A stretch of 64,000 bases of DNA from Haloimpatiens massiliensis (GCF_900184255.1 NZ_LT854640.1:1007593-1071592); one strand, 5' to 3'. Shown: positions 9,649 through 19,482, counted from the stretch's first letter. Notes: generated by a model from the letters alone, not told the origin. Numbers and translations are program-made.

Positions 9649-10398
9649 TTATTTCTTTTCACTATCTCCATCTTCATCAGAAGACATGCCAACTTTAGTA
9701 ACTGCGTCATAAGGGATAGTTTTTTCTTTAATTTTTCCATCTTCTTCCACTAAAACTGTTAAGTTAATTCCACTTGAATTCCTAGAAATTCCCTTCACTA
9801 TACCAGAATAAGTTTTTTCTACTTTTTTTCCACTTTCATCCACTTCATTCATTACCGCTTCAATTCTTTTATCCATCATATTTGAAGCTAGTAAAAATCC
9901 AACATTTGAGTTGATATAATCCAGTCTATCATCATTTAAATGAATTACATCCTGTACTGCGGAAAAATTGTAGTCTTTATACTTAATTTCACCATTTTCA
10001 ACCACTTGGACAGTTAATTTAACTTCATCTCCATTTTTATTCACACTAACTACTTGTCCACCATATTGTACCCCTCTGCTGTCATAATCATTTAAAGCTA
10101 CTACTTTACCTACAAGAGACTGCGCACTGGAAAATGTCATGGTAGTATTCAAATTAGTCATCTGTTCTAAAGATGAAAATTGTGCTAATTGAGATACAAA
10201 CTGTGTAGAATCCTTAGCGTTAGTTGGATCTTGATTTGATAACTCAGCTGTAAGTATCTTTAAAAAAGAATTTTTATCAAGTTCCTGCCCTTTTTTTACA
10301 ATTCTTGTACCTCGTTTTGTAGCTCTGGAAGTTTCATAATTCCCTGAAATTCCACTATAAATCCCAGTGCCATTTGAAGTCTGTGCTTTTACAGGCAT
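9649..10398 (-). CDS. flgD: FlgD, hook assembly scaffold
   Basis: Hook-capping protein of 249 aa. The conserved N-terminal FlgD core (LDKNSFLKILTAELSNQDPT, then STQFVSQLAQFSSLEQM) lies at residues 40-82. The C-terminal half has two related beta-rich segments (around 100-145 and 190-240). It caps the growing hook and measures length together with FliK, encoded immediately upstream in the operon. Confidence 0.95.
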   Translation of the reverse strand: MPVKAQTSNGTGIYSGISGNYETSRATKRGTRIVKKGQELDKNSFLKILTAELSNQDPTNAKDSTQFVSQLAQFSSLEQMTNLNTTMTFSSAQSLVGKVVALNDYDSRGVQYGGQVVSVNKNGDEVKLTVQVVENGEIKYKDYNFSAVQDVIHLNDDRLDYINSNVGFLLASNMMDKRIEAVMNEVDESGKKVEKTYSGIVKGISRNSSGINLTVLVEEDGKIKEKTIPYDAVTKVGMSSDEDGDSEKK

Positions 10399-10457
10399 AT
10401 AAAATACCTCCTATTCATTTTAAGTGTTTCTTAAAAACTTTGTTTTTCATTTAAAAA

Positions 10458-11831
10458 TTAAACTTTAGTATTTAAGTTTCCATTGTAATTTTCATCTACA
10501 ACCATGGTTTCTTGTTCATCACCGGCTGCCACATTATCATTGGAGTGAGTTGAATTATACTTTGTCCCTTCATTTCCTTCTCTTTGATTATCTCCCATGA
10601 ACTGTCCACTGAAGAATGTAGTATCACCATTATAAACATTTATTTCTGCCGGTTGTATTTTTAAATTAGCAGTGGTTAATTTTTCACTAATTTCTCCTAA
10701 ATTAGAATTTAATAAGCTGTATGTTTCTTTGTTTGTAGCATTTAACGCTAATTTTATTTTTCCTGATTCCATAGTTAGTCTTATAACTATTTCTCCTAAT
10801 TCCTTAGGCATAACTTTAACAGTTAAATTTTTCAAATTATTATTTTCCATGTACTTTATACTTTTAACCATATCTTGCACTATATTTGCTTTTGCAACCA
10901 TTTTGTTTTCATTTACTTCAACAGATACATTTTTATCTATTGAACTAAATTTATTTACTTCTCCCAAGTTAGTTAGTTTTGTTAGTTCCACATCTTTATT
11001 TTTAGGTTCGTTATGCTTTTCTCCATGCTCAATTAAATTCTTTAAGAAACTTTCTTCCCTAGATAAGGTATTATTTTGTAATTTAGTATTTGTTATATTG
11101 TTTCTATTTGTTATGTATTCTGCAACATCTATATTTTTCTGAACTGGTTCATTACTTTTTATTTCTTTTTCCAATTCTTCACTTATAAATTTAATTAAAT
11201 CTTTTACGTTTAAATTCTCCTTGTCTGTAGGCACTTGCTTATTAATTTCCCTTTGGATTTTTCCAATTAACTTTTCTATTGCATTTTGAGAAACTAAAAC
11301 AGGCTCACCATTTTCAAGAAGAAGCTTTAACTTTGCAATATCTTTGCTGTCATTTTCATTTACCTTTGTAGATTGATGCAAAAGATTATCAAAAGTCTTA
11401 CTAATCATATCATTTATTTTTTCTTTTTTATCCAAATTTACTTGATCCTTAAACTGTTCAGTATTATCTAAACAATTCTTTTCATGTAAAAGTTGGTAAA
11501 GAATTTCTAATATGCTCATTAAATTTTGACTATCTTCTGATAAAAGTTCTTTTTCATCTTTATCTTCAGAAATAGACTTCTTTGTTTCCTCTTCTAATCC
11601 TAATTTAGAATTTATACTTTCTTCTCTTTCTGATGAAACTTCAGTATTTAAACACTTTTCTTCACAGTTTATTTTACCTTTGGAATTACTATCTACTTTT
11701 TCTCTTAATTTTTCTTTAAAGAAATTTTTTTCCTCAGTCTTAGGTAATTCTTTACAATTTCCTCTATCATTAGATAGATTTTTTACTGGAATTTCTATGG
11801 AACTAGACGTAGTATTCGTTATTCCTACCAT
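10458..11831 (-). CDS. fliK: FliK, hook-length control protein
   Basis: About 457 aa starting MVGITNTTSSSIEIPV. I moved the start to the ATG at 11831 because GGAGGTGAAATATAAA directly precedes it; the in-frame ATG 24 nt upstream lies in front of that site. The long middle is acidic, lysine-rich and low in complexity, as expected of a molecular ruler. The C-terminal Flg_hook domain (LKNLTVKVMPKELGEIVIRL, then GKIKLALNATNKE) is about residues 340-420. The start lies 2 nt past the fliJ stop codon. Confidence 0.9.
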   Translation of the reverse strand: MVGITNTTSSSIEIPVKNLSNDRGNCKELPKTEEKNFFKEKLREKVDSNSKGKINCEEKCLNTEVSSEREESINSKLGLEEETKKSISEDKDEKELLSEDSQNLMSILEILYQLLHEKNCLDNTEQFKDQVNLDKKEKINDMISKTFDNLLHQSTKVNENDSKDIAKLKLLLENGEPVLVSQNAIEKLIGKIQREINKQVPTDKENLNVKDLIKFISEELEKEIKSNEPVQKNIDVAEYITNRNNITNTKLQNNTLSREESFLKNLIEHGEKHNEPKNKDVELTKLTNLGEVNKFSSIDKNVSVEVNENKMVAKANIVQDMVKSIKYMENNNLKNLTVKVMPKELGEIVIRLTMESGKIKLALNATNKETYSLLNSNLGEISEKLTTANLKIQPAEINVYNGDTTFFSGQFMGDNQREGNEGTKYNSTHSNDNVAAGDEQETMVVDENYNGNLNTKV

Positions 11832-11832
11832 T

Positions 11833-12279
11833 TTATATTTCACCTCCTTTCGCATTATTTCTTATATATGCATAAAGAGCAAATTCATCATTGTTCTTTT
11901 GTTCAATTAAATTTTGCTCTTTTATGAACTGCTGTTTTTTCTTATCTTTTAAAGTTCCCACAATTTTTTTATCTATTTGCTTTTGTTTTAGTTCTTCTCT
12001 TTTCACGTTTACTTCTTTTTCCTTAATGTTCAAAAGAGATTCTGTTTCTTTTATAGATATATTTAATGAATTAAGATAATTTTGCTGTATCTTCTTTTCT
12101 ATTGTAGAATTGTTAAAATCTATAATTCTATGTTTATGATAATTCTGTTTTAAATTTAGTAATTTATTCTCTACTTTATTCTTTTCATTTTGTACTTTTT
12201 TAAATTCTATTTTACACTGTTCTTCCATATTTTCTCTTATATCCAATAATTTTTGAAGTTTAAAATTAAAAGATTGCAA
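11833..12279 (-). CDS. fliJ: FliJ, export chaperone/ATPase central stalk
   Basis: A 148-aa, almost wholly helical coiled-coil protein beginning MQSFNFKLQKLLDIRENMEE, the typical FliJ N-terminus. It inserts into the FliI hexamer and couples ATP hydrolysis to export. The start codon is TTG. It lies between fliI and fliK, the usual place. Confidence 0.9.
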   Translation of the reverse strand: MQSFNFKLQKLLDIRENMEEQCKIEFKKVQNEKNKVENKLLNLKQNYHKHRIIDFNNSTIEKKIQQNYLNSLNISIKETESLLNIKEKEVNVKREELKQKQIDKKIVGTLKDKKKQQFIKEQNLIEQKNNDEFALYAYIRNNAKGGEI

Positions 12280-12297
12280 CTTTTGTACCCCCTAAAT

Positions 12298-13611
12298 TTA
12301 ATTAGTGGAAAAAATACTTTTTAGTTTTTCTATACTTTCATTAAATTCACTTTTCTCGTTTATACCTTGCTTAAGATAATCTTCTAAAAAATCATTATAT
12401 TGTATAGCAAGATCTAGTTTTTTATTAGTTCCTTTTACATAAGCACCTATATTTATTAAATCTTCTGATTCTTTATAAGTGGCTAACATATCTCTACCTA
12501 TAGAAGCTGCTTTTTTATGATCATCTTCCACTATCTCTGACATAAGTCTGCTTACACTATTCAACACATCAATAGCTGGATAGTGATTTTTCGCTGCTAA
12601 TGCTCTAGATAATACTATATGCCCATCTAAAATACCCCTTACAGCATCTGCAATGGGTTCATTAAAATCATCGCCATCTACTAGAACAGTATAAAAAGCT
12701 GTTATGGAACCTTTTTGAGACATTCCTGCTCTTTCCATAAGTCTTGGAAGCTTTGCAAATACTGAGGGAGTATATCCTTTAGTCGCAGGTGGTTCACCTA
12801 TAGCTAATCCTATTTCTCTTTGAGCCATAGCAAATCTAGTTACAGAATCCATCATTAATATAACTTTTTTACCCTCATCCCTAAAATATTCTGCTATTGC
12901 TGTAGCTGTAAAAGCTCCTTTTAGCCTAACTAAGGCTGGTTTATCTGAAGTAGCACAAACTATGACAGATTTTTTCATTCCTTCTTCTCCTAAATCCTTT
13001 TCGATGAAGTCTAAAACTTCTCTTCCTCTTTCTCCAATTAGTGCTATAACATTCACATCAGCCTTAGCTTCTCTAGCTATCATGCCTAAAGTAGTACTTT
13101 TTCCCACTCCACTTCCTGCAAATATACCAATTCTTTGGCCTTCTCCGCAGGTTAGAAATCCATCTATAGCTCTCACTCCAGTGGGAATAACATCTTTAAT
13201 TCTCCTTCTATTAAGAGGATCTGGTGGTTCTGTATCTAATGGATACATATAGCCTTGGGTTAATTCCTCCGAATTCAGAGGTGTTCCAATACCATCTAAA
13301 ACCATTCCCAAAAGTTTATCAGAACATTTAACACTTAGAGGTCTACCTCCAGGCACTACTCTGCATCCTGGCGATATACCCACCAGTTCTCCAAGTGGCA
13401 TTAATATTACATTTTCTTCTTTAAATCCAACTACTTCGCAATTTATGGGATAATTTTTTTCATTATATATTTTACATACTTCCCCTATAAAAGCCTTTAT
13501 TCCTTGAACTTCTATAGTTAAACCTATTACATTTTTAACTTTTCCTTCTTCATAGTTAAAATTTGTATCCTTAACTTCTTTTAATATTTTTTCAAAATCT
13601 ATATTAATCAA
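12298..13611 (-). CDS. fliI: FliI, flagellum-specific ATPase
   Basis: A 437-aa F1-beta-like ATPase that energises export. The Walker A motif GSGVGKST is at about residues 166-173, followed by the catalytic-Glu loop LIGERGREV. Walker B is VILMMDSVTRFAMAQREIGL and the segment KGYTPSVFAKLPRLMERAG is typical. The length matches the family. FliH (regulator) and FliJ (stalk) flank it. Confidence 0.98.
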   Translation of the reverse strand: MINIDFEKILKEVKDTNFNYEEGKVKNVIGLTIEVQGIKAFIGEVCKIYNEKNYPINCEVVGFKEENVILMPLGELVGISPGCRVVPGGRPLSVKCSDKLLGMVLDGIGTPLNSEELTQGYMYPLDTEPPDPLNRRRIKDVIPTGVRAIDGFLTCGEGQRIGIFAGSGVGKSTTLGMIAREAKADVNVIALIGERGREVLDFIEKDLGEEGMKKSVIVCATSDKPALVRLKGAFTATAIAEYFRDEGKKVILMMDSVTRFAMAQREIGLAIGEPPATKGYTPSVFAKLPRLMERAGMSQKGSITAFYTVLVDGDDFNEPIADAVRGILDGHIVLSRALAAKNHYPAIDVLNSVSRLMSEIVEDDHKKAASIGRDMLATYKESEDLINIGAYVKGTNKKLDLAIQYNDFLEDYLKQGINEKSEFNESIEKLKSIFSTN

Positions 13612-13626
13612 GAAGTCTCATTCCTT

Positions 13627-14379
13627 TCAAGAATTTAAAATTATGTCTTTGATTTTTTCTATAGAATCTTCTATATGTATTTCTACTTTTCCATTGTCTT
13701 TCTCTATAATAACCTGAGCTTTTTCTAAGAAATCATCAGCCACTATAAAAATTTCTCCTTTAATCCCCAAAGATAATTTCCATAAGTCCACTTTATTCTT
13801 TAATTCTTGCTCATGAATGCTATTACATTTAATTATGAAAGTTTCTACATTTCTAGATTCTTTTATAGTTTCTTTTATCAAATTAGCCACTGTATCTTCA
13901 CATTCTATTTCTTTTTTTAGTATATTGGAAACTATTTCTGCCACAAGTTCTTTTATAATTTCAGTTTTTTCTTCCAAATAATTTTCATATTGCCTTTTAG
14001 CATCCTTTATTATATTGTTAGCATCTTCTTTTATAGCAGAAGCTTCATCGTAAGCCTCTGCTAAAGCTTTTTTATAGCCTTCTTCATAACCTTTTGCATA
14101 TCCATTATCATATCCATTTTTGTATCCCTGCTCTTCAGCTTTCATCTGAGCTTTTGCTACTTCTTCATAGGCATTTCTTATTATTTCATCACTTTTGCCT
14201 CTAGCTGTTTCCAATATAGATGCTGCAAGTCTATTATAAGGTTCATTTTCCGCATTATTTTTTACGTCATTTTTTAAGTTTATACTTATATTTTTTTTAG
14301 GTACATAATCTACGATTATTTCCTTTTCACCTAAGGCTTTTGCATTTTCATTTTTAATTACGTTAAACGATGATTGCAT
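13627..14379 (-). CDS. fliH: FliH, export ATPase regulator
   Basis: About 250 aa. An N-terminal disordered part precedes a glycine/tyrosine repeat region typical of FliH (GYKNGYDNGYAKGYEEGYKK, about residues 92-111), then a helical C-terminal domain resembling the stator b/delta subunits of V- and F-type ATPases. The start is probably the ATG at 14379 after AGAGGTGG; a GTG 9 nt upstream is possible. The gene overlaps the end of fliG by 17 nt. Confidence 0.92.
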   Translation of the reverse strand: MQSSFNVIKNENAKALGEKEIIVDYVPKKNISINLKNDVKNNAENEPYNRLAASILETARGKSDEIIRNAYEEVAKAQMKAEEQGYKNGYDNGYAKGYEEGYKKALAEAYDEASAIKEDANNIIKDAKRQYENYLEEKTEIIKELVAEIVSNILKKEIECEDTVANLIKETIKESRNVETFIIKCNSIHEQELKNKVDLWKLSLGIKGEIFIVADDFLEKAQVIIEKDNGKVEIHIEDSIEKIKDIILNS

Positions 14380-15379
14380 CTTCTCCACCTCTTGAAATCA
14401 CTATCTCTCCAGCGTCATCTAATCTTCTTATTACAGCTACTATTTTTTGTTGTGACTTTTCTACATCCATAAGCCTTACTGGTCCTAAGAATTCTATATC
14501 TTCTTTTAATGAAGCTGAAGCTCTCTTAGACTGATTTCTAAATACTACATTTGAAACTTCTTCCGAAGCACCCTTTAAAGCTAGTGCCAATTCTTTTATG
14601 TCCACTTCTCTTAAAATTCTTTGTATTGATACATCATCCAATGAAATAATATCTTCAAATACAAACATAGATTGTCTTATCTTTTCTGCTAATTCTTCAT
14701 TTTCTCTCTCTAGACCTTCAGTTATATTCTTCTCAGTTGTTCTATCCACTCTATTTAAAATGTCAACAAGAGTTTGAACACCACCCATGGTTGTAGCATC
14801 TGAGCGAACTACCGAAGATAATTTTCCGTCAAGAACCTTCTCTATTTCCTTTATTACCATAGGAGACGTATTACTTAAAGTAGCTATTCTGTATGCTACA
14901 TCACTCTGCATATCCTCTGGCAAAGCTGATATTATTTGACCAGCCTTTTCTGCCTGCATATAGCAAAGTATAAGTGCGATAGTCTGAGGATGCTCATTTG
15001 CTATTACATTCAAAAGCTGATGAGCATCTGCTTTTCTAGCTATAGCAAATGGTCTATACTGCTGAGTGGCTTCTGTAACCTTATTAAGTATATCCATAGC
15101 CCTTTGAGGCCCCAATGCTTTAGATAATACATCTCTGGCATACTCTATACCGCCCTCTTTTATGTAATCTTTAGCTTTATTTATTTCTATAAATTCATTT
15201 AATATTTCCATTCTTTGTTCTGATTTCACAGTGGTTATATTTGCTATTTCATAGGTTATTTTCTGTATATCTGTTTCTGGAAGCTTTTTCACTATTTTAG
15301 CTGCAGCCTCCGGCCCTAAAGTTATAAACAATATAGCTGCCTTTTGAACCCCATTTAGTTTTTCTATACTTCTAGCCAA
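14363..15379 (-). CDS. fliG: FliG, rotor switch protein
   Basis: A 338-aa switch protein. The N-terminal domain (NGVQKAAILFITLGPEAAAK) binds FliF. The middle domain has the EHPQTIALILCYMQ motif. The C-terminal torque domain includes FEDIISLDDVSIQRILREVD and the charged residues that interact with MotA. It is a full-length match to the family, encoded 6 nt after fliF. Confidence 0.98.
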   Translation of the reverse strand: MARSIEKLNGVQKAAILFITLGPEAAAKIVKKLPETDIQKITYEIANITTVKSEQRMEILNEFIEINKAKDYIKEGGIEYARDVLSKALGPQRAMDILNKVTEATQQYRPFAIARKADAHQLLNVIANEHPQTIALILCYMQAEKAGQIISALPEDMQSDVAYRIATLSNTSPMVIKEIEKVLDGKLSSVVRSDATTMGGVQTLVDILNRVDRTTEKNITEGLERENEELAEKIRQSMFVFEDIISLDDVSIQRILREVDIKELALALKGASEEVSNVVFRNQSKRASASLKEDIEFLGPVRLMDVEKSQQKIVAVIRRLDDAGEIVISRGGEDAIIV

Positions 15380-15385
15380 TTAAAA

Positions 15386-16960
15386 TCACCTCTCATCTTC
15401 CGTAAGCCATGATTTTACTATTTCTGCTACTTGCTCTGGCTTCTCTGTTGCGTAATTCTGTATTTCTCTCTCTAAATGAGTTTTTGCGTTGTCTTCTTCA
15501 AAATTAATTGATTCAAAAGCTTCTTTAGGTTCTACATTATCTCCTATAACCACATCAATTCCACTAACTTCATCATCTATTTCTTCTTCTTTTCTCTTCT
15601 TCCTATTTTTTACTATTAAAGCTATTATTAAAGCTACTAACAGTGCTACTCCTATTACGCTATACATTATTATCTTCTTTAATCTTTCCTTTTCTTTAAG
15701 TTTTTCCATAGCCTCTATATCTTTTTGGGCTTTATTTTCAAGACTCTTATCAAAATTCATTCCTTCAACACTTATGGTGTCTCCTCTTTTTTCATCATAC
15801 CCTATAGCTCCTGTAACTAAATTGTTAATGGAAGATTTAGTCATTGTATCTATATTTCCATTTAATAGTACAGAAGTAGATATTTTGTTCACGGCACCTG
15901 GTGCTTTTATTATCTTTTTCTCATTTTTAGATATTTCATAGTTTTTCTTTTCTTCTTTATGCGTAATATTAGAATTTCCTTTAGTAATTTCTTCTCTAGC
16001 CGCCATATTATCATCTACTGGACTATTAGTGTTAGCAGTATCACCATTGTTGTTACTATCCTGGATAATATGCTCACTTACTACTGTACCCTTTGGAGCA
16101 AATTCTGTACTATTTTGCTGTATAGCATCAAAATTCAAATCTGCATTTACTTTTACAACAATATTATTCTTTCCGTAAACTTTTTCAAGCATAGACTGTA
16201 TCTTGGATTCCAAACTTTTCTCTAGCGAATTTTTCATTTTTTCTTGTTCCTGGGTATTACCTATGTATTCTTTATCCTCCTCATTAAATAAATCTGGAGT
16301 TGTTAAAAGGGCTGTTCCGTATTCACCTGCAGCAATTACCTCTACATTCTTTTTATCTAAGTTTTTTACGCTACCACAAAGTAATGCTACAATAGCTTTA
16401 ACCTGATCTTTTTTTAATTCTTTTCCAGATTTTAAGCGTAAGGTTAGAGAAGCACTGGACGGAGTATCTTGTTTTATAAAAACACTATCCTCTGACATAA
16501 CTAAATGTACCTTTGCATCATCCACCTCAGGAAGACCTTTTATAGTTCTTTCAAGCTCCCCTTCTAGTGCTCTTTGATATTTAATTTTCATTTCTTCATC
16601 TGTGGCTCCAAATTTGCTTTCATCAAAAATTTCAAAACCAACACTACCGTTAGTCAAAGGAACTTCTGAAGCTAGCTCTAATCTTAAAACATCAACTTTG
16701 TCTTTTGGAACTTTTATAGCTTTTCCTTCTACCTTATATTCCACTTTCTTTTCTTTCAACTTAGATAAAATAGCTCCTAAGTCTTTATCATTCATATTAG
16801 AAAATAACACACCATATTTTTGTGAATTCATAGTAATAACTAGAACTATGATTGCACATATAATCCCAATAGGTATAATGGTAAAAGTTATTTTCTTTCC
16901 TTTTGTAAGTGTTGACCACTTATCTTTAATTTTTTTAGTAAATTCCTTAAGTTTGTCCAT
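15386..16960 (-). CDS. fliF: FliF, MS-ring protein
   Basis: A 524-aa MS-ring subunit with two transmembrane helices (about residues 25-45 and 435-455). Between them are the ring-building motifs, including the EGELERTIKGLPEVDDAKVH segment, and a low-complexity insert (about 300-345). The C-terminal tail (EREIQNYATEKPEQVAEIVK, then SWLTED) is the FliG-binding helix. It is the first structural platform of the basal body and sits between fliE and fliG. Confidence 0.97.
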   Translation of the reverse strand: MDKLKEFTKKIKDKWSTLTKGKKITFTIIPIGIICAIIVLVITMNSQKYGVLFSNMNDKDLGAILSKLKEKKVEYKVEGKAIKVPKDKVDVLRLELASEVPLTNGSVGFEIFDESKFGATDEEMKIKYQRALEGELERTIKGLPEVDDAKVHLVMSEDSVFIKQDTPSSASLTLRLKSGKELKKDQVKAIVALLCGSVKNLDKKNVEVIAAGEYGTALLTTPDLFNEEDKEYIGNTQEQEKMKNSLEKSLESKIQSMLEKVYGKNNIVVKVNADLNFDAIQQNSTEFAPKGTVVSEHIIQDSNNNGDTANTNSPVDDNMAAREEITKGNSNITHKEEKKNYEISKNEKKIIKAPGAVNKISTSVLLNGNIDTMTKSSINNLVTGAIGYDEKRGDTISVEGMNFDKSLENKAQKDIEAMEKLKEKERLKKIIMYSVIGVALLVALIIALIVKNRKKRKEEEIDDEVSGIDVVIGDNVEPKEAFESINFEEDNAKTHLEREIQNYATEKPEQVAEIVKSWLTEDER

Positions 16961-17001
16961 TCCTATTGCTCCTTACAACCTTGCTATTAATTAAATACAG
17001 A

Positions 17002-17298
17002 TTAAACCTGCATTCTATTTAACTCTTGGTATGCTTCAACTATTTTATTTCTAACCTCTATGGCCATATCTAATGATAATTTTGCCTCTGCAGTATTGAC
17101 CATAACATTATGTATATTTTTTTCTTCGCCAGTTATAAAGTTCTGTGTAGTTTCTTCAGCTTTTATCTGCTTTTCATTTACACTGTCTAATTTTTCTTTA
17201 AGAAAATTTTCAAAATTCAAGTTATCTTGTTCCTTATATTTTTCATCTTGGGAAAATTCAAAAATTTTTGTGTCTGGAGTAAAATTATTAATTCTCAT
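17002..17298 (-). CDS. fliE: FliE, MS ring-rod junction protein
   Basis: A 98-aa protein with the C-terminal FliE signature (NVMVNTAEAKLSLDMAIEVR, then NKIVEAYQELNRMQV). It joins the MS ring to the proximal rod. Position flgB-flgC-fliE-fliF is the standard order. Confidence 0.95.
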   Translation of the reverse strand: MRINNFTPDTKIFEFSQDEKYKEQDNLNFENFLKEKLDSVNEKQIKAEETTQNFITGEEKNIHNVMVNTAEAKLSLDMAIEVRNKIVEAYQELNRMQV

Positions 17299-17306
17299 TT
17301 AAATAC

Positions 17307-17747
17307 CTACCTTCCTATTTGCAATGCCTTTGAAAACATAGTTTTTTCTGAATTTATAGCTGAAATGTTTGCTTCATATGCTCTAGAAGAAGCTATCATG
17401 TCTGCCATCTCATTTAATACATTTACATTTGGCATTTCTACATATCCATTTTCATCCGCATCTGGATTAGCAGGATCGTATACCTTTCTAAGAGGAGAAT
17501 TATCTTCCTTTATACCTATGCTCTTTACCCCTAAGAGTTCATTACCTTGATTTTTTTCTAAATTCTCGATGCTATTTGATAAATTTTCTTGAAAAACAGC
17601 TATTTTTCTTCTATATGCTTTTTTGTTTCCCTCACTGTCTCTAGTAGTTTGATAATTAGTAATATTAGAAGCTATAGTATCCATTCTTAATCTTTCCGCT
17701 GAAAGTCCACTAGCACTTATACGCATAGTACTAAAAACACCTGTCAT
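17307..17747 (-). CDS. flgC: FlgC, proximal rod protein
   Basis: A 146-aa rod subunit. The N-terminus has FSTMRISASGLSAERLRMDT followed by IASNITNYQTT, and the C-terminus has PNVNVLNEMADMIASSRAYE, both typical of rod proteins. It is separated from flgB by 2 nt. Confidence 0.96.
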   Translation of the reverse strand: MTGVFSTMRISASGLSAERLRMDTIASNITNYQTTRDSEGNKKAYRRKIAVFQENLSNSIENLEKNQGNELLGVKSIGIKEDNSPLRKVYDPANPDADENGYVEMPNVNVLNEMADMIASSRAYEANISAINSEKTMFSKALQIGR

Positions 17748-17749
17748 AT

Positions 17750-18142
17750 CTATCTACCCCCCTTTATTACACTTCTTCTCATTAGAATTCTATTATTTAG
17801 TTCTACTGTAAGAGCATCATACATTAAAGTATTAGCTGATTGATTTACTATTTCGCTATCAATATCCACATTATTTCCATCCTGTCTCATAGAAGTTTTC
17901 GTATCCTTTTTTACTTCCATGCTGCCCCAAACCTGTCCTATATCCATATGTTTTTGGGAAGTTTTTTTCATTATTATATCATCTTCAGCATTTTTCAAGC
18001 TATCTTCAAAAGTAACATATCTCCTTTTATAACCCTTAGTATTTATGTTAACCAAATTATTGGATATAACCTTACTTCTTAAAGCTGATGCATCTAATGA
18101 CTTTTTCAACAAATTATACGAGTTTACATTTTCTACCGGCAT
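17750..18142 (-). CDS. flgB: FlgB, proximal rod protein; first gene of the early operon
   Basis: About 130 aa starting MPVENVNSYNLLKKSLD, with ALRSKVISNNLVNINTKGYK, the rod-protein N-terminal motif. The start chosen is ATG at 18142 after AAAGGATG; a GTG 9 nt upstream is less likely. It is the promoter-proximal gene of the operon running to flhA. Confidence 0.93.
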   Translation of the reverse strand: MPVENVNSYNLLKKSLDASALRSKVISNNLVNINTKGYKRRYVTFEDSLKNAEDDIIMKKTSQKHMDIGQVWGSMEVKKDTKTSMRQDGNNVDIDSEIVNQSANTLMYDALTVELNNRILMRRSVIKGGR

Positions 18143-18303
18143 TTTTTTCACATCCTTTCTATATTTCTATACTATTAAACACTTATAATGAATTTTCCTG
18201 CATAAAACGTAAAACTTAACAAATATTTTTTTGTTTCTGGCGAATTTTATAATAATTTACTTGAATACAATTAAAATTCACATTAAACAATTGCTCTAGT
18301 ATT

Positions 18304-18333
18304 ATTTTAGCATATTTTGTATATAGATTTCAA
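18304..18333 (-). promoter_or_regulatory. Sigma-A type promoter of the flgB operon
   Basis: TTGAAA (18328-18333) and TAAAAT (18304-18309) on the minus strand are separated by 18 nt. The TG two bases before the -10 gives an extended -10 (TGCTAAAAT). This leaves a leader of about 155 nt before flgB. I looked for a c-di-GMP riboswitch in that leader, as found in C. difficile, and saw none; the leader is plain AT-rich DNA. Confidence 0.6.
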
Positions 18334-18391
18334 ATATTTGTGTAAAAAAGTTAAACATTCTAAAAAAATTATAATATTCTACAAAATAAAA

Positions 18392-18418
18392 AAACCTCTT
18401 GTATATACAAAAGGTTTA
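18392..18418 (-). terminator. Terminator overlapping the end of the 281-aa flagellin gene
   Basis: Hairpin arms AACCTCTTGTAT and ATACAAAAGGTT with an A/T run on both sides. It overlaps the stop codon of the flagellin gene and lies downstream of it on the minus strand. Confidence 0.65.
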
Positions 18419-19261
18419 TTTACTTCTAACATTCTCCAAAATCTTTAACACATCCTGAGGAAATTTGTTACTTTGAACCATCATAGCATTAGAAGCTTCA
18501 ATTAATATATTATCTCTAGCGACTGATAACGCCTCCTCGGCTATATCCGTATCTCTTATTTCACTTTCAGCGCCTTGCACTCTATCCTTTATTTCCACTA
18601 ACCTATCCATAGTGCTTCCAAGTCTATTTTCCAAAGCACCATATTGACTCCTAGCTTTTACAAGTGTATCTATAGAATAATCTAAAATTTCTATAGACTT
18701 ATTAGAATCTATATTTTTATCATATATCTCTTTTAAATCTTCCAGCTTAATATCTCCATTTTTTATACTACCGCTTCTTAAATCTTTCAATTCTATTTTT
18801 AAATTTTCTCCACATTCTGATCCAATAGTTGTTTCAATAGTTTCTGTACGGGATAAAAGCTTTTTACCATTGAATTCTGTATTTTCACATATGCCGTCAT
18901 AAGCATTTATTAGCTCATTTATTTCTTCTTGAATAATAGATTTATCATTGTTACTATTAGTGCCATTATTGTATTTAACCGTTAACTCTCTAACCCTTTG
19001 AAGAATGGACGTCATATTTTCCATTCCACCTTCTGCCGTTTGAAGCATACTGACACCATCCTGAGCATTTCTAGATGCTATATTAAGACCCCGTATGCTC
19101 ATTCTCATCCTTTCACTCTTTGCTAAATCATTAGCTTCTTCCTTAGCTCCATTTATTTTATATCCTGAAGATATTTTACCCATAGACACACTCTGTCTTT
19201 CTAGTGTTCTAGAATAATTTCTATAGATATTCAAAGAAGCCAAATTGTGCATAAGCCTCAT
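18416..19261 (-). CDS. Short divergent flagellin
   Basis: A 281-aa flagellin-family protein containing both filament ends and almost no variable middle. N-terminal D0/D1 contains GKISSGYKINGAKEEANDLA and the very conserved SRNAQDGVSMLQTAEGGM. The C-terminus has AESEIRDTDIAEEALSVARD. It departs from the other flagellins at the extreme N-terminus (MRLMHNLASLNIYRNYSR rather than MIINHNLNAM) and ends without the usual LLR. It could be a minor filament or tip subunit. A good sigma-D promoter precedes it, so it is probably expressed as a late gene. Confidence 0.88.
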   Translation of the reverse strand: MRLMHNLASLNIYRNYSRTLERQSVSMGKISSGYKINGAKEEANDLAKSERMRMSIRGLNIASRNAQDGVSMLQTAEGGMENMTSILQRVRELTVKYNNGTNSNNDKSIIQEEINELINAYDGICENTEFNGKKLLSRTETIETTIGSECGENLKIELKDLRSGSIKNGDIKLEDLKEIYDKNIDSNKSIEILDYSIDTLVKARSQYGALENRLGSTMDRLVEIKDRVQGAESEIRDTDIAEEALSVARDNILIEASNAMMVQSNKFPQDVLKILENVRSK

Positions 19262-19316
19262 AAAATCAATCCTTTCATACTATTTAATTAATTAAGCTTA
19301 TTCCCTCACATATATA

Positions 19317-19342
19317 CATCGGTGATTTCAAAAAAATATTTA
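19317..19342 (-). promoter_or_regulatory. Sigma-D type promoter of the 281-aa flagellin gene
   Basis: Minus strand TAAA (19339-19342), 16 nt, then CCGATG (19317-19322). This is the closest match in the window to the classical TAAA-N15-GCCGATAA flagellar sigma promoter. Confidence 0.7.
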
Positions 19343-19443
19343 TATGTAAAACTAAAATTTATATTTGAATATAAAAAACTTTACTTGATATAGACTCGTA
19401 TATATTTTAAATTTTTTCCTTTACTCTATATAAATTCATAAAA

Positions 19444-19475
19444 ATAGCAACTCAATTATGAGCTGCTAAAAATAT
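19444..19475 (-). terminator. Terminator downstream of the membrane chemoreceptor gene
   Basis: Arms TAGCAACTCA and TGAGCTGCTA around loop ATTA, followed on the minus strand by a T-rich run. It sits just after the chemoreceptor stop codon. Confidence 0.65.
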
Positions 19476-19482
19476 ATTTTAG

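Noticed and set aside
10672..11142. 156-aa plus-strand reading frame
   Set aside because: Antisense to fliK, no ribosome binding site, composition typical of a shadow of AT-rich coding DNA.
18143..18415. Possible c-di-GMP riboswitch before flgB
   Set aside because: None of the conserved GEMM words are present; the leader is short and AT-rich.
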